Below the pieces are notes generated by a model that ran no database searches, was not told where the DNA came from, and saw nothing but the letters and a program-made list of their open reading frames with translations. Shown here in pieces: positions 9,535-20,490 of a stretch of 64,000 nucleotides of DNA; the stretch's first letter is position 1; the number at the start of each line of letters is the position of its first letter. The position numbers were made by a program, and so were the translations under genes. The stretch lies in contig SDUX01000002.1 of assembly GCA_008729055.1 (NCBI GenBank), positions 872,496-936,495 of the forward strand, given 5' to 3'. This DNA is from Pyropia haitanensis (taxonomy: Eukaryota; Rhodophyta; Bangiophyceae; Bangiales; Bangiaceae).

Positions 9535-11809
9535 CGCCGCGGCCGCGGCGCCCCCCCCCTCGCCCGGCACGACCACGCCCAGCGACGCGAGGGTCTGCGT
9601 AAACGCCGCCCGCCGCGGCGCGTCGAGGCGCCCCAGCGGCGCGAGGCGGCTCGCGCAGACGGTGCCGAGGCGGAGGCGGCCGACCCACTCGGCGCCGAGC
9701 GCGGCGCCGCGGCGGACCACCACCAGCGCCACCCCCTCGACGGTGTCGTAAAAGAGGGCGTGCGCGCCGCCGCCGCCGCCGCCGCCACCGTCGAGCCGGC
9801 GACGCTTGGCAGAGCCCCGCCCACAGGGCCCGCCGTGCGCAACGTCGCCCGCGGCGTCGACGGCGGCGGCGGCAGCCTCTGCTGCCCCCCCCCTCCACCG
9901 TCCACCCACCCGCGCCCGCCCCCCCCCCACCGGCGCCGCCCCGGCCACCACCCCAGCCGCCGCCGCGGTGGCCACCCGCCACCGCCGCCACGTACGCGTG
10001 CGCCCAGCCGACAATGGCGGTCAGCCAGGCGCGCACCTCGGCGGCGGAGCCCGCCCGCGCGACCAGCGCCGCCGACGTGCGCACCGCCGCGGCGCGCGCC
10101 GCGGCGGGCGCGCCCGCCGCGTCGGCCGCCACCGCCCGCAGGCGGCCGGCGGTGGCGGCCGCGCCGCCGGGCCGCGCCGCCGCCGCCGCGGCGAGCGCCC
10201 AGTGCACCGCCGCCCCCGCGGGGGCGGTGGAGGAAGTGGTCGCCCACGCGGTGTAGAGGGCGTCGTACGCAGCCGCCGCCGTGGCGGCAGAGGCGGCCGG
10301 CGGGCCGGCCGCCACGGCGCCGGCGGTGGTGTGGTGCAGCAGGGGCAGTAGGAGCGCGTCGAGCTTTTCGGCTAGCGGGTCTGCTGCCGGCGGGGGTGGG
10401 GACGGGGTGGCGGGAACAGCAACGTCCCCTCCCGCCGACAAATCTTCAAGGACCACGACGGCCGCCGGCGGCTCGGTGCCGCCGGTGGCGTCTGTCAGGG
10501 TCCCTTTGTCGCCGCCGTCGCCGCCGCCGCGGTCGAGGAGCTCGGCGGTTAGATCCGGAAGGCCGACCGCCTCCGCGTCCACCGCCGCAGCGCGCTCCAC
10601 CACCAGCCGCACACAGTCGGCGGCGAGGCCGCCCGGCGCCCAGCCGCCCAGCTCGGGGGCGCCGCCCAGGGCGGTGGCGAGCCGCAGCACCCCCGCCGCG
10701 GCGGCAGACAGCACCTCTGCGGGCCGCCGGTGGTGCGGGAACCGCCGGCCGAGCGCGCGGCGCACCGCGTCCGCGGCGGTGCGCGGGTAGAGGCCCAGCA
10801 GCAAACAAATGGCCGACGTCACAGGGTCCGCGCCCGGCGTGTCGTCGGCGGCAGACGCGGCGGTGGCAACAGAGGGGGGTGAAGGCGGCGGCGACGCCGC
10901 GGCGGCCACCCCACTCGGGACGGGCAGCAGCAGCAGGGCGGCGAGCGACAGCGCCGACGCCTCCACGTACGACGCGGACGCGGACGCGAGGGTGAGCGCC
11001 AGCGCCGCCGCGGCCTCCACCCCGTCGGCAGCGGCGGCAGCGGCTGTCGCGGCCGCACCGCCGGCGGGAGCGGACGCGGCGGCCGTCCCCGTGGCGGCGG
11101 CGGCGGCCGCCGCCGCGGCGGCGGCGCGGGCGCCCAGCGCGCCGTGGTCAATGGCGAGCGCCACATTGACGAGCGCCACCGTCGGCGGGTGCCCCGCCGC
11201 GGCGGCCAGCGCGTGGGCGGCGAGGCCGCGGAGCAGCGGTGGGAGCTGCTGGGGTGGCGCCGCCGCGGGGCTGCGCAGCGACCCAAACAGCGCTTGGTAG
11301 GCCGTCGGGTTGCCCTGTCGGGAGGGAGGGGGGGGGCGGGAGATCAGCGGCCCAGCAAAGGGGAAACGCGCGCACAAGCGCGAGCGCCGGCGACCCGTGG
11401 AAAGAAAAACAAAACAAAGGACAACGGGAAGCGGGTGCGACAGAATAGCAAACGGCGTCAGTGGCGGATGTCCTTTGCGGGCATAACACAGCAGCCCCGA
11501 CCAACTCATGACCCTAGTCGCGCCCAAAACACACACCCGCCAGCGCAAGGACAACCCCACTGTCCAACCCCCCCCGCTAGACGCCCCCCCCGAATCCCGC
11601 CCCCTCGTCTATACATTTGCAAGGGCTTCGAGCGCGGTCGACACCACCTCCTCGCCCCCGCCCCCCGGCCGGCCCGGGTCGGCCGCCGCCGCAGACGGGG
11701 TGGCCTTGGCGGTCCGCCAGCCACTCGCGGCGGGGAGGGCGGGCCCGCCCCCACCAACACCCCCGCCAGCGGCGGGTGGCGGTCGAGCCGTCACGGTGAC
11801 GTCCACCAT
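9376..11809 (-). CDS. RRN3: RNA polymerase I transcription factor RRN3 (TIF-IA)
   Basis: RRN3 bridges Pol I to the rDNA promoter factors in the nucleolus. Exon 1 is 11809-11615 (65 codons); a 300-bp intron (donor GTATAG, acceptor ACAG) joins it to 11314. The junction reads VVSTALEALAN-GNPTAYQALFG, matching the N-terminal helix of the RRN3 family. Further family marks are EKLDALLLPLL, the AALVARAGSAAEVRAWLTAI segment with WAHAYV (the SFLARA...W..Y region) and HALFYDTVEGVALVVVRRG followed by SRLAPLGRLD near the C-terminus. The middle is unusually alanine-rich. The first part reads in one frame and the last (about 9376-9930) in another. A 10-base run at about 9918-9927 and GGC-rich DNA lie at the change, so an indel or a short intron is likely. 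Divergent family members are hard to assign, so the call rests on several short motifs in the right order. Confidence 0.68.
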
Positions 11810-12555
11810 AGCGGCCACCGGCACCGGCGGAGAGTGAGGGAGGGAAGGAATGGGGGGCGGGGAAAAGGGGACAGGGAAGCGGCGTGGCGCGGCCGGGGGT
11901 TGGAGGGAAGGTGACAAACGCGAACGGAAAGAGGCTAGATGGGACCAGTGGGCAAGGAACGCGGAGGGGAGGGAGAGGGAGGTAGAGAGAGAGGGTGCGA
12001 GAGGGGGTAGTGCTGCCGGCCAGGTACGCGCCACGGCCACGGCAGTCGGGGGCGACCGACACGGCACGAGCCTGGCCGTGGGCGGCGTGGTTGACGCCAG
12101 CTGCGTCGCCCGCCGCGACACCGCCGCGGTGTCCTCTGTTGGGGGGGGGGGGAGCGTGGAGCCGCCGCGCGACCGCCGCCGCCGGGCACACGCCACCGCC
12201 GGCGGCGCCGCAAATTACAACCCAAGTGACCTCATCTGGGTGGACTTGCAATGCGTGACACCTACTTTCGGATGGAAAATGGGTCGAAATGTCGCCCAAA
12301 ACTGCTTGAATGTACAGCAGCATCTTGGAAGCTTCATCCCACCGCGCGGCCTACCTCATCGGCGAACGAGCTGTGCGTCCTTTCCCTCCTGCAGCGCGAC
12401 CTCGCCTTGCTGGTGGCGGCGGAGGTCGTTCACGCTCTTCTCCGCCATCGCGATCTCGACTTGGCGGTTGCGGTAGAGGTGTATTACGCTCTACACCTGC
12501 AGAGCGCCAGTGTGGTACTGCTCTGGATAGTGGGCCATTCCGACCTCTGGTCACG
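11810..12555. other. Divergent promoter spacer between RRN3 and DAHP synthase
   Basis: About 745 bp between two divergent starts, including a GA-rich plus-strand stretch (about 11830-12000). No conserved frame. The sequence turns less GC-rich over 12200-12330. Confidence 0.5.
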
Positions 12556-14082
12556 ATGGCCTCTTTCGTGCCCTCCCCGCTGCTGGCTGCTTGTACCTCT
12601 CGGCGCCGCCATTGTGCAACCTGCGACGCCCCCCCCCGACCCTTCCTGCGCATGACGGCTGCGACTCCGGCCTCGTCTGGTGCGGAAGCCCGTCCTGTCG
12701 CTGGCGATGGCGAGTGGGCACCCGACTCGTGGCGCCGCTTCCCGGCCCTGCAGCAGCCCGAGTACCCTGATGCCGCGGCTTTGGCCGAAGTAGAGGACCG
12801 CCTTGCCCGCAACCCGCCGCTGGTCTTTCCCGGGGAGACGCAGCGGCTCAAGGCGTCACTGGCGGCGGCCGGTCGAGGGGAAGCGTTTGTGCTGCAAGGC
12901 GGCGACTGCGCCGAGACGTTTGAGGACTTCTCGTCAGCGTCGGTCGAGGCCACCTTCCGCCTGCTCATCGCGCAGGTCATCGCGATGAGCTATCTGTCGG
13001 GTCTTCCCATTGTCAAAATCGGACGCATCGCTGGGCAGTTTGCCAAGCCGAGATCGGCCTTGACGGAGAAGACCGCCGATGGGTCGGAGATCCCTTCTTA
13101 CCGCGGTGACATCATCCATAGCTCGGATCCGGATGAAGCGGCGCGGGTGCCCGACCCAGAGCGTCTGGTACGCGCGTACTCCCAGTCGGCCGCTTCCCTC
13201 AACATGCTTCGGGCGTTGGCCAAGTCGACCTCCACCATGACCGAGTGGACGGACCTGATTTCCACGCTGGGTGGGCCCGCCCAGCGGGACCTCGTCGAGC
13301 GCATTGAAGACGCGCTGTCGTTTGTTTCGGCGTGCGGCGTGGCGGTGGAGGGTAACTCTGCGTTCCGGGAACCCGAGTTTTATACCAGCCACGAAGCGCT
13401 GCTGCTACCGTTTGAGCAAGCCCTCACGCGCCGGGTGGCGACACGCGGCGGCCGTGGTGGTGACAGTGGCGGTGCGCCGTCGGGGGCGTGGTGGAATACG
13501 TCAGCACACATGGTGTGGGTCGGCGAGCGGACGCGGCAGCTGGACCACGCCCACGTCGAATTCCTGCGCGGCATTTCCAACCCCATTGGCGTCAAGGTGG
13601 GACCAACGACGGAGCCAGAGTACCTGCTGGAGATACTGGAGCGCCTCAATCCTACGAACGAGGAGGGGCGGATCATGGTGATTGTCCGTATGGGCGCAGA
13701 GAAGGTGTGGCGCAAGCTGCCCCCGCTGCTGCGGGCGGTGACAGCTGCCGGGCGGCACGTGGTGTGGAGTTGCGACCCGATGCACGAGAACACGATCAAG
13801 ACGGCGACGGGCATCAAGACGAGGCCTGTAGACCTCATCCTCAACGAGATGAACGCCTTCTTCTCCGTACACGCGGCGGAAGGAACCATCCCTGGGGGGA
13901 TCCATCTGGAGATGACGGGGCTACAAGTAACGGAGTGTCTTGGCGGTGGGGAGTCCCCGGTGTCGGAGCGGAGTCTCGCGGACAACTACAAAAGCGCGTG
14001 TGACCCCCGGCTGAATGGGACGCAGGCGCTGGAGGTGGCGATTGCCGCTGGTAAGCGACTGCGCGAGCGCTCGCGTCGTTAG
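12556..14082 (+). CDS. Class II (plant-type) DAHP synthase, plastid-targeted
   Basis: This enzyme condenses phosphoenolpyruvate with erythrose 4-phosphate, the first step of the shikimate pathway (EC 2.5.1.54). The frame is intact and intronless, 508 residues. The start at 12556 gives [20 protein letters not shown], a Ser/Arg-rich transit peptide; the enzyme proper begins near [18 protein letters not shown]. Class II marks are clear: GGDCAETF (D117, C118; metal and PEP site), [25 protein letters not shown], the GxKVGPTT motif ([12 protein letters not shown]), [22 protein letters not shown] and the terminal [17 protein letters not shown] Gly/Ser-rich insert sits near residues 295-312. It is followed on the same strand by NOP10 after 512 bp. 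Codon use is less extreme in GC than in neighbouring genes. Confidence 0.96.
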   Translation: MASFVPSPLLAACTSRRRHCATCDAPPRPFLRMTAATPASSGAEARPVAGDGEWAPDSWRRFPALQQPEYPDAAALAEVEDRLARNPPLVFPGETQRLKASLAAAGRGEAFVLQGGDCAETFEDFSSASVEATFRLLIAQVIAMSYLSGLPIVKIGRIAGQFAKPRSALTEKTADGSEIPSYRGDIIHSSDPDEAARVPDPERLVRAYSQSAASLNMLRALAKSTSTMTEWTDLISTLGGPAQRDLVERIEDALSFVSACGVAVEGNSAFREPEFYTSHEALLLPFEQALTRRVATRGGRGGDSGGAPSGAWWNTSAHMVWVGERTRQLDHAHVEFLRGISNPIGVKVGPTTEPEYLLEILERLNPTNEEGRIMVIVRMGAEKVWRKLPPLLRAVTAAGRHVVWSCDPMHENTIKTATGIKTRPVDLILNEMNAFFSVHAAEGTIPGGIHLEMTGLQVTECLGGGESPVSERSLADNYKSACDPRLNGTQALEVAIAAGKRLRERSRR

Positions 14083-14594
14083 TGGCTGAGCGGCACGGAT
14101 GGGCAGCTGGACATGTAATGCTGCTGCTGCGCACGCAGTGGTGCGTTGGCTGTCCTGCCGACGTTTCGGCGGTGGTGCTATTGTGCACTCCGAGAAGTGC
14201 TCTCGGCCATGCACACCGAGAATTGCGCTCGGTCTTGCCCACACATGTAGCCGCGAGCTTGGTTATCGCGTGGGTGCACGCGGCTCCTCGTCAGTCTGAA
14301 GTGCGGTTCTGCCAGTCTCTGTTTTTTGTTAGCTGTTGTTGGTTGCATGCCGTGTTCTACATCTCGAGTTTGCTTCTCTGGATAATTAGCGTTACGGCAT
14401 GTATTTTTGATGTGGTACTTGTGAGATCGCCCTGCCGTCGTTGTGCCTGCTTGGTTGATTGGCCTCGCGTCTTCGTGTTCCCCCTCACCCTGTGCCGTGC
14501 CCACCGCCTCGTCACCCGCCGGCCCCGCCTTTACGCCCACCATTCGCCCTTTCCACCAGTGTCTCTGTGCCCTTCCAGTGAGTGTTCTGGAGCC
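14083..14594 (+). other. Spacer between DAHP synthase and NOP10
   Basis: 512 bp, T-rich on the plus strand over 14310-14420, and less GC-rich than most of the window. It holds the DAHP synthase 3' region and the NOP10 promoter. No supported gene. Confidence 0.5.
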
Positions 14595-15054
14595 ATGTAT
14601 CTCATGAAGACGGAAGATGGCACGTACACGCTGAAGAAGGTCGACGCCAAGGGTTTGCCCACGTCGTCCGCCCACCCCGCACGCTTTTCACCCGACGACA
14701 AGTTCAGTCGCCATCGCGTGACGCTGAAGAAGCGGTTTGGTACGTTGGACACATCCTCTTGTTCTACTTTTCTTTTTGCTTCTTGTGGTCGGTCTACCCT
14801 TTGGTATGTGGTTCTACGTCGGCCGCGCCCATACTTTTGGTGTTGCGTTCCTTGTCGACCGGGTGGCAGTTGAAGAGCGTACTGGTGCGCGGCTGGACCT
14901 TGACTGACCTCCCGCCTGAGTGATCTCTCTGTCTGTTCGTGAGGTGTATTATGGTCCGCTGTTGGCTGGCTTTGGCTTATTGGTGCTGGGCGGGTTCTGT
15001 TGGCTACTGGTTGCAGGGATCCTCATGACCCAGACACCAGCACCCAAGTGCTAA
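14595..15054 (+). CDS. NOP10: H/ACA snoRNP protein NOP10
   Basis: NOP10 is a small structural subunit of H/ACA ribonucleoproteins that guide pseudouridylation of rRNA, acting with dyskerin, GAR1 and NHP2. Exon 1 (14595-14739) encodes [20 protein letters not shown], then [20 protein letters not shown] and VTLKKRF. A 277-bp intron (donor GTACGT at 14740, acceptor CAG ending 15016) splits a glycine codon. Exon 2 (15017-15054) adds [11 protein letters not shown] and a TAA. The 60-residue product matches the usual family length of about 64 and all signature segments. Two Cys of the archaeal zinc site are absent, as in other eukaryotic NOP10 proteins. The second exon is only 38 nucleotides long. 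Confidence 0.96.
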
Positions 15055-15411
15055 ATCCATTGGTGGTTCGTGCCGTTGGCGGTGCCGCGCGTAGGTTTGG
15101 TGTGTCGGCAGTGCTTGTGGATAGCCAGAGTCCACTTCCCGTTCTTTCGTCGCCTGTCGCGGGTGCGCATCGGTCGTGTGCGACCACAGACAGTGGATAC
15201 AGCAAGCGTTGACCAGTTCCTTCAACACGAAGCGCACGTCGGGCGGCATGGGCCAAGAGGCGCTCACACCTCCGCAGGCCAAGAGCCATTGTGTATACAT
15301 ATTGACGAACCCAGAAAAGAAAGAAGGCTCATCGACGCTGCAGAACGCCTCGATAGCGCTGCGGTCGCCCGAGGCTTAGGTACAAACACCAGCGGACGGG
15401 TCAGCAAGCGA
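15055..15411. other. Convergent 3' spacer between NOP10 and the SLOG gene
   Basis: 357 bp between two convergent stop codons. No conserved frame or RNA gene seen. Confidence 0.5.
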
Positions 15412-16861
15412 TCAGTCCAAGTACATTAGCGTCGCCACCTTGCCCAGTGCCTTGGCCTCGCGGGCAGACTCCAAGCTTCCCGTCGCCAAACCGTGTGCAG
15501 ACACCACAGGCCACAAGAAAACAACAAGGCAGAGGGTAACCAAGTCAGCAGATGGACGAACGCGAGGCAAAGGGATCAAAGCCTCCAGGTATCGCCAGCC
15601 AGTCCAACACTCCATCCCGGCGCTGAAAGCACACCGCAAGACGGCAGCCACAGCGACATCAGCGGCCCAGCGCCCAACATACATGACGTCCGAATCATGG
15701 AATGCAAATGCGATGAAGTGAGTGCACCTCGACAGGATGTCTGAGTTGCACAGCTGGGATGCGTAGTCTAGCGGTAAGCTGTCGTTCTTGGACAGCTCCA
15801 CCACGTGCTTCACCTTCTTCAGCTGCATTGCGGCGAGGCACACAAGAGCCCAACAGTCGGGCAGGCCGAGTTATGCAAATAGCAATGGGAGAGCCACTCC
15901 TGGGTTAGCTAACCACCCACCCTGTCTCTCGCCCAGGGACAACAAGTGCCCCACGCACCAGACGCCGCGCACAGCACCCCATGTGCCAGCTGCACAGACA
16001 CCCTACGGGTCAACATTACTCACGAAGGACACGGCCATGCATTGCCACACGCATGCCCCACGTCTGCACCCCTCAGCTGTCCAGTCATACCTGCGTCTGC
16101 GACTCGGCTGGCTGTCGCCGCATGCTCTGCGGCAGCACAACAGTCAACAAGTCTGGCTTCTCCGCCCGTAGCGCCCCCTTGATGACTGCGTAGTTGGTAC
16201 CCGCCGCTCCCGACGTGAAGACATGGTTCCCTACCAGGACGTTGGCATAAGTGAGCAACTCAATGATCTGCTGGTGGAGATAACTGGCATGGCGGGTGCC
16301 CAGGATAGCCACATTCCGTGGACCATCGGCCTGGATGGCAGCCAGCTCCTGTAGTACGGTCCCAAACGAGCGTTCGGTGCTCTCGGGCTCGAGGGTGGTC
16401 ACCGACTGGGACTTGGAGGTGCCGATAGAGGTCAGGAAGTCGTCCTTGGGGTTGCCGATCTTGCCGCTTATGTCCACAAGCAACAACGCATCATTGTCCA
16501 GCTTGTCGCGGAAGGCAGCGTTCAGCAGCAACTCCTGGGCTGCGCCGTCCAGCTCAATGCAGGTCGCGTTCGTAGTGTCCGCGTCGCCGCCGGCCCCCGA
16601 ATTGGCACCACCGCCATCACCGCCGCCGGTGCGCTTCTTCCTACCACCGGCCCCCAGTTTGCCGTCGGCCCGCCCGGGGCCAGCCATCGCTCGTGGGGAG
16701 AGCGACGGAGCGACAACACCGCGGGAGGTAGGGGGAGGAGGGGGGGGGGACGCCAGCGCCACGCCGGTAAACGCGCTGCGGCACCTGCAGGTAGCGGCGG
16801 TGGCGCGGGCGGCGGCCGCTGTAGCCGCGATGCTCGCAGGGAAGCCGCCAACAAACGCCAT
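15412..16861 (-). CDS. Plastid-targeted SLOG/DprA-like Rossmann protein of cyanobacterial type
   Basis: Three exons (16861-16091, 15822-15683, 15475-15412) with introns of 268 and 207 bp; donors are GTATGA and GTATGT, and all junctions keep frame. The product is 324 residues. It starts MAFVGGFPASIAATAAAARA, a red algal-type transit peptide, followed by a Lys/Gly-rich linker. The body matches a protein conserved in cyanobacteria, often labelled DNA recombination-mediator protein A-like: RNVAILGTRHASYLHQQIIE, TSGAAGTNYAVIKGALRAEK, TVVLPQSMRRQP, DYASQLCNSDILSRCTHFIA, FAFHDSDV and a final KVATLMYLD. This is the nucleotide-binding Rossmann fold of the LOG/DprA (SLOG) group. The biochemical role is not established, so the DNA-recombination label should be treated as family naming only. 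A preceding domain holds LVDISGKIGNPKDDFLTSIG. A plastid location is inferred. Confidence 0.85.
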
Positions 16862-18598
16862 GGTGGGTGCTCGCCTGATGCGGACCAAGACGGTGGAGTG
16901 TCCGGCACGGACGCCGGCCATGGACTGGAGGAACGAGGGGAGACGAAAGAGTAGCGACCAGCTCGGGCGCCACGGACGCTGACAGGGGCGGCGACACACG
17001 ACGGTGGCGGGGGCGATGGCGGCTGGAGCGGGGCAGCCGAGGAGGGCGACGCTGGCGGCAATGGCCAGGTCGTGCGTGGAGTTGCAACCAGCACGGGCCT
17101 TCTGTCGGGGTCGCCCACGGAGATTCGGCGTGTTTGCAACGTTCCGTGGAAGACACCTCCTGAAATATTGGACGAAACTTTCGAACAATCTGCGTTGCTG
17201 ACGACGCGAAGTTCCGGGGGATGGCTGATAGCCTCGAAAGACCCCAGTCGGCTGGGAAGGCGGTCGTGCCCGACGAAGAGCGGCCGTTATCCGGCTGGCG
17301 GTCTGGGTTCGAAGAAGAGAACGCGCTGCGAAGGGGCGTGTTGTGGGACTAGAGCAGGGACCGAGAGGGCGGGGCAGGATGGCAAGCCAAATCCGGAAAG
17401 GACTACGAGTTCCACAGATGCGTTGAAGTCGGGTCCAGCGTGGCCGCTACCCCTTCTGCGGCGCTGGTGTCACTGCTGCGAAAGGCGGGTGCCACGGTAC
17501 CTGATGCAACTGATGTAGCCGCAGCAGGACTGGAAACGGGGGGCGCTGGGATTGGTTGCGGCCTTCACTGCTCTCCTCGCGCCTCCGATGTATTGTTGTG
17601 CTACTGCAGTTGCCGAAGTCGCTCATACCTACACTCGAGGCTACCCGTATTCGTCTTGCATGGTGTGAGAGCCGCTCACACGGGGACGCAGGAGGGTCGA
17701 CGGCTACGGATTCAAGGCCTGTCGCTGCTCCGGTGGAGGGGTGCGTGGCAGAAGCCAGCGCGGGTTTGTCAGAGCCCGTCTACAGTCTGGGGCGGTGTGC
17801 GCGCAGACCAAGGCGCGACGGAAAGCAAAGCCCTCGAGCAAGTCCTCAGCGTGGACAAGAACGTCATATTTCTTTTGTTTTCAGTAAATCACTCCATCTA
17901 AATCGTAGTTTGTCGCTGAAGACCTCTTCCAATTGATTCCATCCACGCAGACGCTGTGATCCCAGCCACGCTTGGATCCCTTCCATCTCTTGCAGAGGCG
18001 AGGAGATTCAGCAAGCACCAACTGGACGCCCTGCCTCGTGTACGGCGCGCGGAGCAAGCCACGGCTGACAGTACACCTAGTTCACTCTCGTGAAGGGCTC
18101 CAGCACCAACACCGTCAGCCCCCAGTGGTCTTTGTCATCTGTGTATGGAATACGTAGGATGGTACCTCAAGCCTCTGCAAGAGGCCTGTGACCGAGCCGA
18201 CCGAGTTGGATGGATCAGGTTAGATGGAAGGCGCGTTCCTGTCCGGTTTTAAAAGACAACGTCCTGTGCTGCGCACACTGCCACTGCTGTGGATGCGCGC
18301 CGCTGGTTGCGAGCGTCTTGAAGGAACAGAGAGGCATTGATAGTGGAACGTCGCGACGTGGCATTCACAGTGTGCCTCGACTTAGCCGTCGCAGACAGAT
18401 GCAGCCCATGTCACTTGACAGTGGGGTCCAGAACGCACGCCTAGAGCGCTCAGCTTGCTTTCCTGAGTATATATGCGTGCTCGGGGCGACTGTGTTCTTC
18501 GAGAGACGCAAGAAGAGCGCAGCCCGACTACACGCGCGGTGGGCAGCAGAGGGGCACCTGAGTTTCCCTCTCGCACCTCGTTCTCGCCGACCTTCACC
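16862..18598. other. Divergent spacer, possible unrecognised plus-strand exons
   Basis: The SLOG gene starts leftward at 16861. On the plus strand an ATG at 17221 opens a 43-codon frame to 17352 with non-repetitive sequence (MADSLERPQSAGKAVVPDEE, then GWRSGFEEENALRRGV). A second plus frame near 17430-17560 (SAALVSLLRKAGATVPDATD) also looks protein-like. They could be exons of one gene, but I could not join them through convincing splice sites and do not recognise the product. DNA from 17900 to 18590 shows nothing I can support. Confidence 0.3.
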
Positions 18599-18904
18599 AT
18601 GCGAACCCACATCCGTGCTGCCCTGCTTGTGACTATTGTCCTTTCGGCAACGACGGCACTTGCGTCAGCCACACGCACTCGTTCATGCCCCACAACCCTC
18701 CGTTCCTGCCTGGATGAACTTTCGTCGGGTGGCAGCTGCTCGCCAGTGCTGCCGATTCCGACCAAAGCGCTGCCGCCCCGTGTTCGCCCTGTTGGCTTCA
18801 ACCTCACTCCTGTTGAAGGCAAGGAGAGACGTGCTGTGAGATGGCGATCGTCGTCCGTGGAAAGAAAAGAGCTGGGTCGATTGCGTTTCTGCTTAAAAAT
18901 GTGA
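18599..18904 (+). CDS. Possible small secreted Cys-containing protein (or first exon of one)
   Basis: The ATG at 18599 begins MRTHIRAALLVTIVLSATTA, a textbook signal peptide with a positively charged n-region, a hydrophobic core and a likely cleavage after ALASA. It is followed by RSCPTTLRSCLDELSSGGSC with three regularly spaced Cys. The frame ends at 18904 (101 residues). The last third is Arg-rich and may be read-through of an intron. A same-direction frame at about 19300-19912 has scattered Cys in Ala-rich sequence and could be a later exon, with AATAAA near 19917. I do not recognise the family. Confidence 0.35.
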   Translation: MRTHIRAALLVTIVLSATTALASATRTRSCPTTLRSCLDELSSGGSCSPVLPIPTKALPPRVRPVGFNLTPVEGKERRAVRWRSSSVERKELGRLRFCLKM

Positions 18905-20490
18905 GATAGTCGTAGAATGAAAAGTGATTTCGTTTGCCGATTGGTGAGTTGCCCCACCTTGCCGTTGCCACCACTACCACCGCCACTGCTCCCGCCCACG
19001 CCCCCTCACCCGCTCCCGCCGCTCCCGCCGCCGCTGCCGCTTCCGCTCCCAGTCGCTCTGCGCTTCTCGCTGCGCTCTCAGTAGCCGTCATTCCCACTCC
19101 CCCTCCTGTGGTCGGCCGTACGCTCGCGCCGCGCGGTTCGCAGTTGGGGTGGCGCTCGGACGAGACGGCTGCTGCAGTGCCGAGAGAGGAGCGTCAGCCG
19201 CGGCGGCGGCGTCCGCGGCGAGTGCAGGCGCGCAACGATGGCGATAACGGCGGCTGCGGGATAGAGCGGCTGTGGCGATGGATACGGGGGGCGCGGCAGC
19301 ACGACCGCCGCTGCGCAAGCGGTGGCCTGCGACGGCGGCGACGGCGACGGTTCTGGTGGCGGGTCCGCCGCTGTCATTTTCCCAGGCGCCTGCGTGGCTC
19401 TTTCTTTGCCGCCGTCGCCAACACCACGAGCGGAAGGGCCCGCGTGCGGCACCGTCGCCGCCGCTGCCGCGGCCGCCTCCGCCTTTGCGCCTTGTGCCGC
19501 CGCCGCGATCGCCGCGGCCGATGACGGCGACCCGACGGCCGGGGCGTCGCTGCTTGTCTCAGCTGCCTCCCCTACTCGCACCCGGTCACGGGGGCGCCTG
19601 TTGCGGCAGACTTTCTCCCCGCGGGCGTTTACACATTGTTCGCCGCAGGCGCGGTTGGTAGCTGCCGCCGCGACCGCCGACGCGACCGTAGCGGCGGTCC
19701 ACCGCCACGGCGCATTCCTGCGGGCGTTCACAGCCGTTGCGGCCGCGGCGGCGGCGGCGCCCGATGCATGCCGAAACGATGCATCGTTGTGGACCCGTGT
19801 GACCGATGTGTGTTTATGCGTTCTCTTAGCGAAGTCTGGACGTGTCCTCTGTCCACACGAAGACTTGCAGGACGCGTTCAAGAGTGGATCGAGGACTATT
19901 CTTTATCGGTGATGGGGAATAAATACTATAAATGAGTGTACTTCTTCACGGCGCAACGTCGATGCATCCAGATGTGATTTCTTTCTGCGCGCGCCCACAT
20001 TTGTGATAGTCCCTGCCAGCTACCGTTGTGTGCGCGTCGGCGGCTGGCCTTCGCGCGTAGCGCAGCCGCTGGCGCTCCCGCGATGCCGGCCCGCGCTTCC
20101 CGTGTCCACTGTTGCCGATGGCAGGGTGCCTAGCAACCTTGGTGGCGGCGAACGGGACCGGCGGCTCCCCTCCCGCGCTCAGTGCGACGGCAGCGCTTGT
20201 GGCTTGCCCGGTGCGGCTGGGTGGACGAGCGCCGGTTGTTTGTGGTTGCTCTTGCCTGTGATTGAGGGGGGCGGCGGTGGAGGCATTGCCTCGGCGGAGG
20301 TGCTTCGCGCCGCCGTTGCGCCTCGCCACGGAAGCGGAGCAGAGTCGACTCTGGTGGTGGGGTGGTGGCCGCTTACCTGCTAGTTCGCGCTCGTGCACCC
20401 CACTGCACGTGACGGCACCTGTGCTGCCCGGGCGTTTTTGCATGCGGTGTGTTCCCCCCTTCTCCGCCACCCCCCCTATCGCAGCCTGGG
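18905..20490. other. Spacer or unresolved exons upstream of EXO1
   Basis: Plus-strand frames at 18934-19524 and 19322-19912 are Ala/Arg-rich with isolated Cys. AATAAATACTATAAATG at about 19917 may mark a transcript end. From 19946 to 20490 nothing clear is seen; a minus-strand frame there looks like chance. The EXO1 promoter must lie just before 20491. Confidence 0.35.

Noticed and set aside
15740..15800. Sequence resembling a tRNA A-box region (GTAGTCTAGCGGTAAGCTG)
   Set aside because: It lies inside coding exon 2 of the SLOG gene on the minus strand, where it encodes SLPLDYASQL, and no B-box or acceptor stem could be completed.
19946..20470. 174-codon minus-strand frame upstream of EXO1
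   Set aside because: No motif, composition typical of chance frames, and it overlaps the expected EXO1 promoter.
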